DNA of 64,000 nt from Glaciihabitans tibetensis (lineage in GTDB: Bacteria > Actinomycetota > Actinomycetes > Actinomycetales > Microbacteriaceae): NCBI RefSeq assembly GCF_003003265.1, contig NZ_PVTL01000001.1, forward strand, positions 682,001 to 746,000, in the 5' to 3' direction. Shown here in pieces: positions 8,334 through 19,710 of the stretch. The notes beneath the pieces were generated by a model, which saw nothing but the letters and a program-made list of their open reading frames with translations, was not told the DNA's origin and did no database searches. Numbering within the stretch: the first letter of the stretch is position 1; each line of letters begins with the position of its first letter. Position numbers and translations under genes: made by a program.

Positions 8334-10111
8334 ATGCGATTTCACTCACCACGCGCGCCCACGGCTCCGTTGCTCCACGCGGAGAACGCGTCGACACCCG
8401 CTGCCGTTCCGAGCGTCGCGGTCGTCGTTGTGCACGGGATGGGCGAGCAGCGGGAGGGTGAGACGCTACTCGAATGGGCCGAGCCCATCTTGGGCCGCAT
8501 CGACTGGGCGCTGAGCCACGACCCGCGGGCGCGTGCCGGTCTGCGGCCCGGAGTGCGGGTCACCTCGTCGACACTGGGCATCGGATCATCCGCCCGCGTC
8601 GACGCCGAATTGCACACCGCAAGTGACGATCCAGGCACAGACAATGCTGACAGCGTCGAGCCAGGCACAGACAATCCTGACAGCGTCGATCCAGGCAACG
8701 ACGAAGGCACCGTCGCCGTGACCTTCCTCGAGGCAACCTGGTCGCGTTCCTTCGTGCCCGTCTCGCGCACGGAGACCTTTCGATGGGGCGCACGGTTTTT
8801 GTGGCGGGCCCTGTGGCGACTGTTCTGCCAGCTGAGACGCACCGCGGTGTGGGTTCCGCTCTTTGCGCTCCGCACGAAAAAGCCGTGGGTGCCCACCGTC
8901 CGGGACCTGTTCGCGGCGGTCCTTGGCATGCTGTTCGCCGTCCTGGCCTTCGTGCTTGTGCTCGTCGTCGGCACCGTCGGCAGTGTGTTTTTGACCCTCG
9001 CCGCTCCCCTGCTGCTCATCCCCGGCATCAAGCTCGTCCTGCAGCCGGTGCTGGACACACTGGTCTCGTACGTTGGTGACGTCGCCACGTATAAACGTCA
9101 TCCGCTCCGTGCCGCCGCGATGGAGGGCGTGATCATCAAACGGATCACCGAGGCCCACGCTCTTTTGGAGGACGCGCCCGGCTCGCAGTTGATCGTGATC
9201 GCACACTCTCAGGGCAGCGCGATCGCCCTCACCGCACTGCTGGGTGGCAGTCTCGGCACGCAGCACTGGAATACGCGGGTTCGGCTGAACACCGTCGGCA
9301 CGGCCGTGTCCCTCATCACCACGTCGTCTTTCCTCGAAGGCAGGGCGGATGTCGGGTTCACTCCAGTCGCCCGATGGGCCTCCGGGTACCCCGAGATCAC
9401 CTGGAACAACTACTGGGGTATCTGGGACCCCGTACCGTCCGGCCCCATGGGCGACAACAACGCCCACCGCGACAAGCGCTGGCGCGAGTCGTACACCCGC
9501 GAGGCCACCGACGCTTTGGGTCCAGGCGAGCATCCCGTGCACAACACGAGTTCTCCCTTCACCGACCACCAGACGTATGCCCGCAATATCCTTCAGGTCA
9601 TCGATCCGATCGTCACGCAGATCTCGCCCGCGGCCGGTGATCTGGTCGCGGATCGGATCTCTCGCGGTGCCCAGGCCCGAACGGTCGCGGTGCGACGCAC
9701 CCGACCACTCGTGTGGGTGATGGCGGTCGTGATCTCGCTCGGACTGGTGCAGTGGTGGATGCCCGGCTGGGCCACCGAGATCGAGCTTCATCCACTGCGC
9801 ATCGCGCCGGCCGTGGTCGCCGTGCTGCTCGTTCTCGTATTGGTGTGGGTGTACAGCTGGCGTTCGACCTCGGTCGAACGCGCACTCGTGTGGCCGAAGT
9901 CGGCCGCACACCCGACCGTTCTGGCCATAGCGATTCCGCTGTTGGCCTACGCGCTGGGTGCGCTGGTCGCGTTGACGTTCCTGCTCGCGCCGGTGCTCGG
10001 CAACTGGACGTGGCTAGCGGCGGCCGTTTTTGTGCCGCTGGGGCTCCTGCTCGTCGTTTCGGTGTTTGCCGCTCCCCCGCGACCGCTCCCCGAACGCCGC
10101 ACGGCCGGGGG

Positions 10112-10127
<16 letters not shown>
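8334..10127 (+). CDS. Membrane protein with alpha/beta-hydrolase-like domain
   Basis: A 597-residue protein of unknown function. The N-terminal part has a hydrolase-like first strand (VAVVVVHGMGEQREGE) and a nucleophile-elbow-like LIVIAHSQGSAIAL near residue 290, resembling lipase/esterase folds. Between them is a strongly hydrophobic segment (about residues 190-235), and the last 130 residues contain about four more membrane spans. A serine hydrolase split by a membrane hairpin is possible, acting on lipids or esters at the membrane, but no substrate can be named. Residues 99-122 come from a tandem repeat. The ribosome site GGAAGG precedes the ATG by about 10 bases. The end overlaps the convergent UvrA-like gene by 16 bases. 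Confidence 0.72.
8628..8699 (+). repeat. 30-bp in-frame tandem repeat, 2.4 units
   Basis: Two near-identical 30-base units (GAGCCAGGCACAGACAATCC...) and a partial third, encoding PGTDNADSVE / PGTDNPDSVD. It sits in a loop of the hydrolase-like protein between its first strand and the membrane segment. Confidence 0.88.
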
Positions 10128-12514
<2,387 letters not shown>

Positions 12515-12614
12515 CGGTGTCTCCATCTGTCGGGCCTGTGGGCGCTCAGCACCATTCAACCAGTCTGGGGGCGGCCTCTGACAGGTGCTCGGGTGCGACA
12601 GACGAGCGGTGGAA

Positions 12615-13046
12615 TCAGGTGAGCTGCTGGATGCGAAGCTGGTTGCCCGCGGGGTCGCGCACCGCGCAGTCGCGCAGCCCATAGGGCTGGTCGATGGGTT
12701 CCTGCACTATTTCGGCGCCGCTGGCCTGTAGTCGCGCGAACGTGCCATCCAGGTCTGCCGTTGCCAGTTGTACTCCGGCGTAGGTTCCCTTCGCCATCAT
12801 CTCGGTGATGGTTCGGCGTTCCTCATCGGTGACGCCCGGGTCAGCGGCGGGTGGCTCCAGCACGATGGAAACCCCGGGCTGGCCGTGGGGGCCCACGGTG
12901 ATCCAGCGCATTCCGCCGTATCCGACGTCTCCGCGCACCTCGAAGCCGAGCGTGTCGCGATAGAAGGCGAGGGAAGCGTCTGGGTCGCTGTGGGGGAGGA
13001 AACTCGAATAAATGATGATGTCCATGTTGGTGTCCATGTCTGTCAC
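12615..13046 (-). CDS. VOC (glyoxalase/bleomycin resistance/dioxygenase) superfamily protein
   Basis: A 143-residue protein of the vicinal oxygen chelate fold. Paired beta-alpha-beta-beta-beta modules are seen in the first half (SLAFYRDTLGFEVRGD) and the second half (DLDGTFARLQASGAEI, ending DPAGNQLRIQQL). Members are metal-dependent lyases, dioxygenases or drug-binding proteins; the metal ligands and substrate are not certain here. Its ATG overlaps the stop of the AraC-type gene by 4 bases, so the two are co-expressed, a common arrangement for small stress-response operons. Confidence 0.88.
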   Translation of the reverse strand: MTDMDTNMDIIIYSSFLPHSDPDASLAFYRDTLGFEVRGDVGYGGMRWITVGPHGQPGVSIVLEPPAADPGVTDEERRTITEMMAKGTYAGVQLATADLDGTFARLQASGAEIVQEPIDQPYGLRDCAVRDPAGNQLRIQQLT

Positions 13047-13492
13047 CGTAGGTCACGCTCCCTCTGGCGCGCTTCTCGATTCCTGACCGGTCTCGTGATC
13101 TCTTTCGTCACGCAAGACGGCAGCTCGAGTCCCGGCCGCGGCGTCATCCCGCGGTACACGCTGGGCGACACGCCGACCAGTTCGGTGAAGCGGGTACTGA
13201 AGGTGCCGAGCGAGGAACACCCCACCGCAAAACACACCTCCGTGACGCTGAGATCGCCGCGGCGCAGCAGCGCCATCGCGCGTTCGATGCGCCGCGTCAT
13301 GAGGTAGGCGTAGGGAGACTCACCATAGGCGAGCCGGAATTGCCTACTGAGATGCCCCGCCGACACGTTCGCGCCGCGGGCGAGAGACTCGACGTCGAGC
13401 GGGAGGGCATACTCCCGGTCGATCCGGTCCCGCACGCGGCGCAGCTGAGCGAGGTCGCGCAGGCGTTGCGCTGTCGCCGCAGAACTGGTCAC
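13043..13492 (-). CDS. AraC family transcriptional regulator
   Basis: A 149-residue regulator that is essentially only the DNA-binding module. Two helix-turn-helix motifs are visible: SLARGANVSAGHLSRQFRLAYG and TEVCFAVGCSSLGTFSTRF, ending with the usual VGVSPSVYR. There is no N-terminal sensor domain, so it resembles MarA/SoxS-size activators. It is translationally coupled to the VOC gene and probably controls it and perhaps the neighbouring UvrA-like gene. Confidence 0.9.
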   Translation of the reverse strand: MTSSAATAQRLRDLAQLRRVRDRIDREYALPLDVESLARGANVSAGHLSRQFRLAYGESPYAYLMTRRIERAMALLRRGDLSVTEVCFAVGCSSLGTFSTRFTELVGVSPSVYRGMTPRPGLELPSCVTKEITRPVRNREARQRERDLR

Positions 13493-13526
13493 GTTCGTGA
13501 TTATTCCACTCGCATTCGGGCGTGGA

Positions 13527-13551
13527 CAGGCCCAGACTGAAATCGGGCCTG
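13527..13551. terminator. Inverted repeat between ptsH and the AraC gene
   Basis: CAGGCCC and GGGCCTG form a perfect 7-bp stem with an 11-base loop in the gap after ptsH (read on the minus strand). No T-run follows, so assignment as terminator is tentative. Confidence 0.35.
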
Positions 13552-13590
13552 CCCTCCCCCGCTTCGCGGCCGCGCTACGCGACCGTCGCG

Positions 13591-13863
13591 CTACTCGACC
13601 GCGTCGAGGTCCGTCTCGAGCAGGGCAACGAGCTCGTCGAGCGCGGCTTCGGCACCCTCCCCCTCGGCCGCGAGGGTGACCACGTCACCGTGCGAGGCAC
13701 CCAGACTCATGATCGACAGGATGCTCGACGCGTTGAGCGGCGTGCTGCCGTCCTTGCTGATCGTTACGGCAACTGGCTGCTTGTTGACCGCTTCGATGAA
13801 CAGACCTGCGGGGCGGGCGTGCAGCCCGACGCTGCTGGCGATGGTGGCGTGGCGTTCGGCCAT
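13591..13863 (-). CDS. ptsH: HPr phosphocarrier protein of the PTS
   Basis: A 90-residue HPr. The phosphorylation site H15 lies in GLHARPAG and the regulatory S46 region in NASSILSIMSLG. It carries phosphate from Enzyme I to the EIIA domain of sugar permeases. It lies 55 bases after fruA on the same strand, as the last gene of a fructose operon. Enzyme I (ptsI) is not in the window and must be elsewhere. Confidence 0.96.
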   Translation of the reverse strand: MAERHATIASSVGLHARPAGLFIEAVNKQPVAVTISKDGSTPLNASSILSIMSLGASHGDVVTLAAEGEGAEAALDELVALLETDLDAVE

Positions 13864-13918
13864 GGGAATTCTCCTTGCTGGTTGACGACTGCTATGTGAG
13901 GTGATGACGCGACTGAGG

Positions 13919-15973
13919 TTACGCCGCGACCGGAACCGACACGGGTTCGGATGCCTGAGTGCGTGGGGCCTTGACAGCCCAGCGCTTGAGAGCGATCACG
14001 ATGAGGGCGGTGACGAGCGCTCCGATGGCGATGGCGACGACGAACATTCCGAAGTTACCGATCGCGAAGAAGACAAAGAACCCGCCGTGTGGTGCCTGCG
14101 AGGTGACGCCCGTGCCCATGATGATGGCCCCGGCGACTCCACTGCCGACGATGCTGGCCGGGATGACACGCAGCGGGTCAGCAGCGGCGAACGGGATTGC
14201 ACCTTCGGAGATGAACGACGCCCCGAGCGCCCACGCGCTCACGCCGTTGTTGCGCTCGAGGGCGCTGAACTGCTTGCGGGCCAGGACGGTGGAGGCCAAA
14301 GCCATGCCCAGCGGGGCGACCATGCCGGCGCCCATAACGGCCGCCATGATCATCCACGGGGTCTGGTTGTCGAAGCTTCCGGCCCCAAGACCGGCGACAG
14401 CGAACGCGTACGCAACCTTGTTGATCGGGCCGCCAAGGTCGGCGCCCATCATCACGCCGAGGATCAATCCCAGCAAGACAGCGGATGCACCCGTGAGGGA
14501 CGAGAGCCAGTCGCTGAGGCCGGTCATCAGCAGTGCGATGGGACCACCGAGCACGAGCAGCATCAGGCCGGATGCGACGAGCGACGCGAGCAGCGGAATT
14601 ATCACCACGGGCATAAGGCCGCGCAGCCAGGCCGGAACCTGCAGGCGCCCGATCGCGTAGGCGGCTCCACCGGCGAGCAGTCCGCCGATGAGTCCACCGA
14701 TGAATCCGGCGTTCATGAGCAATGCGATGGCGCCGACGGTGAATCCGGGTGCGATACCGGGACGGTCGGCGATCGCGTAGGCGATGTACCCGGCGAGTAC
14801 GGGTACAAGGAAGTTGATCGAGACGTTTCCGATCAGGAAGAGAACCGCGCCAAGGTACTGGCCGAGGCCGCCCTCGGGGAGGTTGAAGAGCGAGTAGTTG
14901 AGGGCGAAGTCCCGCGCGGTGTTGGCGATCTCATACCCGCCGAGCAAGAAGCCCAGCGCCATGAGAAGTCCGCCACCGGCCACAAACGGAATCATGTAGC
15001 TCACACCGGTGAGCAGCCAGCGCTGCAGCTTCTTGCCGAAGTGCTCGTTGCCCTCCTGGCTTTCCGCAGCCGCTTCCTGCCCGGACGATCCGACGCGGCG
15101 GGCGTTGGGGTTGGTCGCGGCGGCAACGGCCTCCGCGATCATGGCGTCTGGTGCGTCGATGCCGCGCTTGACCGGTGACTGGATCAGCGGCATCCCGGCG
15201 AATCGGCCTTTGTCGCGCACGTCCACGTCGACAGCGAAGATGACGGCGCCCGCGGCTGCGATGATCGACGGGTCGAGTGGCTTGGCGCCCGAGGAGCCCT
15301 GGGTCTCAACCTGAAGGTTGACGCCCGCGCGCTCCGCGGCGGCAACGAGCGCGTCCGCCGCCATGTAGGTGTGCGCGATGCCGGTGGGGCAAGCTGTGAC
15401 CGCAACCAGGGTTGGGCGCGCTGGTGCCGGCTCGGCGGCGTGTGCGCCGGATGAGGGGGCAGACGAAGCGGATGCCGCTGCCGCCGGCGCCACCGGCTGC
15501 GCAGTTCCGGTCGGCGCAGGCTCATCGCTGAGCGCACCTTCCACGAGGGCGACAATATCTTCCGGGGTGGGAGCGCTGCGCAGTGCCGCGACGAAGTCAG
15601 GCTTGATTAGCGAGCGGGCGAGCTTGGAGAGCAGCTTCAGGTGTGCCTGGTCGGCGCCGTCGGGCGCCGCGATCAGGAAGATCAGGTCAGCAGGGCCGTC
15701 CGGTGCGCCGAAGTCGATGGCGGGGTTGGGACGTGCCATCGCGAAGGTGGGCTCCAGCACCGCGGTGGAGCGGCAGTGCGGAATAGCGATTCCCCCGGGG
15801 ATGCCGGTATCGGTCTTCTGCTCGCGCGCCCAGGCGTCGGTGAACAACGCCTCGACGTCGGTTGCGCGACCGGCCTCGACGACGCGCGTAGCCAAGGCTC
15901 GAATTACGTCGGCGCGGTCTGTGCCGAGGTCCACATCCAGCGTTACCAGTTGTGGGGTGATGAGTGACGACAT
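13919..15973 (-). CDS. fruA: PTS fructose transporter subunit EIIABC
   Basis: A 684-residue fused permease that imports fructose and phosphorylates it to fructose 1-phosphate. EIIA occupies about residues 1-150 with the phosphohistidine H66 in GIAIPHCRS. An Ala/Pro-rich linker follows to about 187. EIIB carries the phosphocysteine C195 in AVTACPTGIAHTY. EIIC (about 310-670) has eight or more membrane spans. It lies between fruK and ptsH, transcribed together from fruR, so substrate assignment is strong. Confidence 0.96.
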   Translation of the reverse strand: MSSLITPQLVTLDVDLGTDRADVIRALATRVVEAGRATDVEALFTDAWAREQKTDTGIPGGIAIPHCRSTAVLEPTFAMARPNPAIDFGAPDGPADLIFLIAAPDGADQAHLKLLSKLARSLIKPDFVAALRSAPTPEDIVALVEGALSDEPAPTGTAQPVAPAAAASASSAPSSGAHAAEPAPARPTLVAVTACPTGIAHTYMAADALVAAAERAGVNLQVETQGSSGAKPLDPSIIAAAGAVIFAVDVDVRDKGRFAGMPLIQSPVKRGIDAPDAMIAEAVAAATNPNARRVGSSGQEAAAESQEGNEHFGKKLQRWLLTGVSYMIPFVAGGGLLMALGFLLGGYEIANTARDFALNYSLFNLPEGGLGQYLGAVLFLIGNVSINFLVPVLAGYIAYAIADRPGIAPGFTVGAIALLMNAGFIGGLIGGLLAGGAAYAIGRLQVPAWLRGLMPVVIIPLLASLVASGLMLLVLGGPIALLMTGLSDWLSSLTGASAVLLGLILGVMMGADLGGPINKVAYAFAVAGLGAGSFDNQTPWMIMAAVMGAGMVAPLGMALASTVLARKQFSALERNNGVSAWALGASFISEGAIPFAAADPLRVIPASIVGSGVAGAIIMGTGVTSQAPHGGFFVFFAIGNFGMFVVAIAIGALVTALIVIALKRWAVKAPRTQASEPVSVPVAA

Positions 15974-16001
15974 TGTGTTCTCCTGTCGGGTGTTGCGTAG
16001 T

Positions 16002-16982
16002 TCAGCGATCGGCGCTGATCGGGGTTAGAACGGTGACGGTGGCCGTCTCCGGCCGCGTCTGGGCGGTGGCCGGCATGGTGCTTCCCGGCAGCGATGCCGC
16101 CGCGGACCCGTGCGCGACGGCCTGCGCCAGGCGCTGGTGTGGGGTTCCGCCGGCCTCGTCCGAGACGAGGTAGCCCGCGAGCGAAGAATCCCCCGCTCCG
16201 ACGGTGCTCACGGGGACGATGGGAGGCATCGTGGCCATCCAGCCGCCTTCGGCCGTAACGAGCACCGCTCCCTTTGCGCCGAGGGTGGCCAGAACCGCTG
16301 CGCAGCCCCGCTCCACCAGGCTCTGCGCTGCGGAGTACGCCGCGAGCGGGTCGGACTCCAGGGTGTGCCCGTCGCCGATGCCGGTGATCTCGGCAAGTTC
16401 TTCGGCGTTGGGCTTGATCAGGTCGACACCGACCCCGGATGCGATCAGCGCGGCCATGGGGGCGCCGGAGGAGTCGACGGCGATGCGTGGCGTGGTTCCC
16501 TCCGCGCCAGGACCGGCGTTGCGCACGGCGGTGACCACGCGGGCGTAAAAGTCGACGGGCAGCCCCGGAGGCAGCGATCCCGCCAGCACCAGCCAGGCTG
16601 CGTCGCGGGCGCGCGAGACAACGAGGTCGATCAACGCGATCTCATCGCTCTCGTCGAGAGCCGGGCCTGGCTCGTTGATCTTGGTTGTGGTGCCGTCAGG
16701 CTCGGTCAGCGTGATATTTGACCGGATGCGACCGGCAATCGCGAGGCTCGCGTGCGGGATCTTCTCCGCTCGGAGCGCGACCAGCATGGGATCGGCGCTG
16801 GTTCCGGGCAGCACAGCGATCGTCTCGAGCCCGGAGGCCATCAGCGCACGGGAGACGTTGACGCCCTTGCCCCCGGGCTGTTCCTGCGTCGCGAAGGCAC
16901 GCTGCACACCACCACGGTCGAGCGCGGAGCCGAGTTCGATGGTGCGGTCGAGGCTGGGGTTGGCGGTGAATGTGACGATCAT
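16002..16982 (-). CDS. fruK: 1-phosphofructokinase
   Basis: A 326-residue PfkB-family kinase that converts fructose 1-phosphate to fructose 1,6-bisphosphate. The N-terminal substrate motif GGKGVNVSRAL and the C-terminal ATP/catalytic motif VGAGDSSLAGYL with the general base Asp are present. Its ATG overlaps the stop of fruR by 4 bases and fruA follows after 28 bases, so transport and phosphorylation are made from one transcript. Confidence 0.96.
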   Translation of the reverse strand: MIVTFTANPSLDRTIELGSALDRGGVQRAFATQEQPGGKGVNVSRALMASGLETIAVLPGTSADPMLVALRAEKIPHASLAIAGRIRSNITLTEPDGTTTKINEPGPALDESDEIALIDLVVSRARDAAWLVLAGSLPPGLPVDFYARVVTAVRNAGPGAEGTTPRIAVDSSGAPMAALIASGVGVDLIKPNAEELAEITGIGDGHTLESDPLAAYSAAQSLVERGCAAVLATLGAKGAVLVTAEGGWMATMPPIVPVSTVGAGDSSLAGYLVSDEAGGTPHQRLAQAVAHGSAAASLPGSTMPATAQTRPETATVTVLTPISADR

Positions 16983-17767
16983 GCGACCAGCACCTCGACT
17001 TCCGCATCGCGCAGCGCTTCGGTCAGATCCGGCGCCGGGGTGGAGTCCGTGATGAGGGTGTCAAGATCACCAAGGTCGGCGAAGCTGACGAGCGTTTCCT
17101 GCCCGAGTTTCGAGGCATCGACCAGAGCGACGGCGCGACGGGCGCCCCGGGTGAGTGCGGTTTTCACTGCGGATTCCTCCTGGTCTGGTGTGCTGAGCCC
17201 GAACTCGGCGTGCACCCCGTTGGCGCCGATGAAGGCGATGTCTGGGCGCATCCGTGACAGCTGCGCGAGAGTGGATGAGCCAACCGCGGCGCTGGTGATC
17301 CCGCGCAGGCGTCCGCCGAGCAGATTGACCTCGACATCGGGGTTTTCCGTCACGATGCTCGCGATGACGAGGGAGTTGGTGATCACCACGAGCGTCTGGT
17401 TGGCGGTGCTCGGGTGCCACCGGGCGAGGTGCTCGGCGACAACTCCGGTGGTGGTCCCGGCGTCGAGGGCGACGGCGCCGCTGAACGTGTTCGGAATCAG
17501 GCTCATCGCAAGCTGCGCGATGCGCGCCTTGGCTGCGGTATTGCGGCCGCGCCGCGCTGAAACGCTCTCCTCGAGGCGGCTGCTGTTCGACGCAACAACG
17601 GCTCCCCCGTGCACCCTGCGGAGAACCCCTCGCGCCTCGAGCTGCGCGAGGTCGCGGCGGATGGTTTCGGTTGTGACGTCGAAGTCGCGGGCGAGCCCGG
17701 CCACGGCGACCCGACCAGATGCGGAGACTATGGCCTCGACGCGCTGCTGGCGCTCTTCCGCGTACAT
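16979..17767 (-). CDS. fruR: DeoR family regulator of the fructose operon
   Basis: A 262-residue DeoR-type repressor. The N-terminal winged helix-turn-helix is clear (YAEERQQRVEAIV, then TTETIRRDLAQLEARG and RRVHGGAV). The C-terminal DeoRC sensor domain contains the DAGTTT phosphate-sugar binding motif. The start is the ATG at 17767, placed 8 bases after AAGGAG; the GTG at 17773 is too close to that site. It is the first gene of fruR-fruK-fruA-ptsH and likely represses its own operon, relieved by fructose 1-phosphate or a related phosphosugar. Confidence 0.93.
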   Translation of the reverse strand: MYAEERQQRVEAIVSASGRVAVAGLARDFDVTTETIRRDLAQLEARGVLRRVHGGAVVASNSSRLEESVSARRGRNTAAKARIAQLAMSLIPNTFSGAVALDAGTTTGVVAEHLARWHPSTANQTLVVITNSLVIASIVTENPDVEVNLLGGRLRGITSAAVGSSTLAQLSRMRPDIAFIGANGVHAEFGLSTPDQEESAVKTALTRGARRAVALVDASKLGQETLVSFADLGDLDTLITDSTPAPDLTEALRDAEVEVLVA

Positions 17768-17822
17768 ACTCACGTCTCCTTTGACAGTGTCGAGCTAGCA
17801 ATGGTCTATCTGTGTTGATGTG

Positions 17823-17851
17823 ACCTTATCTTCATTCAGACTGGATAGCAA
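17823..17851 (-). promoter_or_regulatory. Probable fru operon promoter
   Basis: On the minus strand TTGCTA and TAAGGT are separated by 17 bases, a good match to a housekeeping -35/-10 pair, about 55 bases upstream of fruR. Just upstream (17851-17875) lies a T/G-rich repeated stretch (TGTTGTTTTACG, GGTTTTGTGTTG on the minus strand) that could be the FruR operator; that part is inference. Confidence 0.5.
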
Positions 17852-17918
17852 CACAAAACCACGTAAAACAACATGTGTAGACGGGGGACTGCTGGGGACC
17901 GGGATGTCGCGGTGCGGC

Positions 17919-18389
17919 TCAGCGCGACAGTGCGAGCTCCAGTGCTTCAACCACGAGGGCATGGTCGTCTGCCTGCGGTAGCCCCGACACGGTGACCGTG
18001 CCCACCGGCCCGACATCCCGAACTAAAACAGGGAAACAGCCCCCGTGGTCGCTGTACAGCGCCGCCGGCAGCCCGGTCGCGGTGTTCAGGTCGGTGTTGT
18101 TGGCCGCGTGCGAACGCCCGACAAGGAAGGAGCTGTGGCCGAAGCGGCGCACCGTGCGCACCTTGCGGGCCACCCAGTCGTCGTTGTCGGGGGTCGTTCC
18201 CGGCAGCGCCGCGTGGAACACCTGCTGGTAGCCCCTGGTGATGTCTATCGTCACGCCGAGCCCGCGCGCCGTCGCCAGCTCGACCAGGCTGAGCCCCAGT
18301 TCCCAGGCGTCGGTGTGGGTGAACCGCGCGAACTGCAACCGCTGCTCCTGCGCGTGCAACTCGGCAATTAGGTCAGGCAGCGTGGTCAT
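17919..18389 (-). CDS. UPF0303 / heme-degrading domain-like protein
   Basis: A 156-residue protein of the UPF0303 (HbpS/GlcG-like fold) family. The conserved core is visible in the ARGLGVTIDITRG segment, the RFGHSSFLVG segment and the HGGCFPVLVRDVGPVGTVTVSGLPQADDH block. Relatives bind heme or small ligands; the exact role is not known. It lies 9 bases after a Nudix gene and probably shares its transcript with that gene and the upstream SDR. Confidence 0.88.
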   Translation of the reverse strand: MTTLPDLIAELHAQEQRLQFARFTHTDAWELGLSLVELATARGLGVTIDITRGYQQVFHAALPGTTPDNDDWVARKVRTVRRFGHSSFLVGRSHAANNTDLNTATGLPAALYSDHGGCFPVLVRDVGPVGTVTVSGLPQADDHALVVEALELALSR

Positions 18390-18398
18390 GAGTGTCCT

Positions 18399-18881
18399 CT
18401 ACTTGGGTGGGAGATGCTGGGGTGGGAGCTGCTGAGCCGGGAGATGGGTGCGCACGAGGGCGGGCAGTTCGGCCGGCTCGAACGGCTCCGAGGTCGACTC
18501 GAGCTCGGCCAGGCTCCACCAGCGGCTCGCCTCGACGTCGACGTGCTCTTCCGGAGTCCAGTTGGTGTTCACCGGCTCGAAGTTGCCTGTCGTGTGGACG
18601 TAGAACTCGGCGTGGCCGGTGCTGTGGTCAGCAGCATCCCACACCACATCAAAATCATGGTTCCAGACCGGATCGCCGACTGAGTCGGCCACCAGCCCGG
18701 TTTCCTCGAAGAGTTCGCGCACCGCGGCCTGAGCGTGGTTTTCTCCCGGGTCCACTCCCCCGCCGGGCGTGATCCAGCGCGAGAAGCCGCTGGTGTCCGG
18801 AGCCTTGGTGCGAAACAGCAGCACCCGCCCGGACTCGTCGAACAGCAGGATGCGCGAGGTGAGGCGGTGCCCGGCGGTCAT
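18399..18881 (-). CDS. Nudix hydrolase
   Basis: A 160-residue Nudix hydrolase with a complete box, GGGVDPGE followed by AVRELFEETGLV, which binds Mg and cleaves a nucleoside diphosphate linked to another moiety. The substrate is unknown. The last 15 residues (LPAQQLPPQHLPPK) are a Pro/Gln repeat from a 15-bp tandem array that runs up to the stop codon. It sits 3 bases after the SDR gene and 9 bases before the UPF0303 gene, as the middle of a three-gene unit. Confidence 0.9.
   Translation of the reverse strand: MTAGHRLTSRILLFDESGRVLLFRTKAPDTSGFSRWITPGGGVDPGENHAQAAVRELFEETGLVADSVGDPVWNHDFDVVWDAADHSTGHAEFYVHTTGNFEPVNTNWTPEEHVDVEASRWWSLAELESTSEPFEPAELPALVRTHLPAQQLPPQHLPPK
18404..18448 (-). repeat. 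15-bp tandem repeat, 3 units, at the 3' end of the Nudix gene
   Basis: Three 15-base units (GGGTGGGAGATGCTG type on the plus strand) encode the QQLPP/QHLPP tail on the minus strand. Confidence 0.75.
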
Positions 18882-18884
18882 CGG

Positions 18885-19661
18885 TCAGGCCGAAACGAAG
18901 TCGCTGATGTCGCCGACGTAGCGGGTGTTGTTCTCGGGAATGGGATCGACCGCGGCCAGCGCAATCTCCGCCGCGAACTCGCCCACGTTGTATAGGCGGC
19001 CGGCGGATTCCTTGCGTGCCCCGATCGCTCCGGGGTTCGCGCGCTCCAGCAGGGTGGCGGTGATGGTGCCCTCGATCATGTCACCGGAGACCACGACAAA
19101 CTCGATGCCCTTTTCCGTCAGGGCCGGGATCAGCGCACGGAGAGCATCTTCGCCCGCCCGCTTGCTCAGCGCAACCGGAAGGTACTCGGGCATCGTTTCG
19201 GTGCCGTGAATGAAGTGCGCCTGGTGGCTGGTGATGAACACAACTCGGGAACCGGGACCGAGCAGCGGCAGCGCCGCGGTGAGGAGGTTGACCTGGGCGT
19301 CGCGGTTGAGCTGCATCGCATAGTCGGCGGCCATTCCGCCCTCCATGCCCCCGGAGGCGTTCATAACGAGGATGTCGAGTCCGCCGAGTTCGTCCGTGAT
19401 CGTACTGAACAGGTTCTCGAGCGAAACCGGGTCGGTGAGGTCTGCGCCTACAGCGATGGCGGTGCCGCCGGCCTGCTGGATTGCGGAGACGAGCTTCAGC
19501 GCCCTGGCCTCCTTGTTGCGGAAATTGACCACGACACTTGCACCGGCTTTGGCGAGGTAGCCGACCGTGTCGGCGCCGATCCCTCGGGAGGATCCGGTCA
19601 CGAGGGCGCGCTTGCCGGACAAAGTTCCGGGCTGTAGTGGGTTGCTCACGACAGACGACAC
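18885..19661 (-). CDS. SDR family oxidoreductase
   Basis: A short-chain dehydrogenase/reductase of about 258 residues. It shows TGSSRGIGADTVG for cofactor binding and the NASGG structural motif. The catalytic area is atypical: FITSHQAHFIHG has a serine but the usual YxxxK is replaced by a less clear PVALSKRAGEDAL segment, so activity is not certain. GTG at 19661 has a GGAG site 6 bases upstream; longer GTG starts exist. It is divergent from the GDPD gene and heads the unit SDR-Nudix-UPF0303. Confidence 0.85.
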   Translation of the reverse strand: MSSVVSNPLQPGTLSGKRALVTGSSRGIGADTVGYLAKAGASVVVNFRNKEARALKLVSAIQQAGGTAIAVGADLTDPVSLENLFSTITDELGGLDILVMNASGGMEGGMAADYAMQLNRDAQVNLLTAALPLLGPGSRVVFITSHQAHFIHGTETMPEYLPVALSKRAGEDALRALIPALTEKGIEFVVVSGDMIEGTITATLLERANPGAIGARKESAGRLYNVGEFAAEIALAAVDPIPENNTRYVGDISDFVSA

Positions 19662-19710
19662 TATCAACTCCGGCGTAGCCACACGCTGCACCCCCGAGTA
19701 CCGTTGTGCC

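Noticed and set aside
13901-15178. Open frame of about 425 codons opposite fruA
   Set aside because: Very hydrophilic, His/Asp/Gly-rich reading of the complementary strand of a membrane protein gene; a typical shadow.
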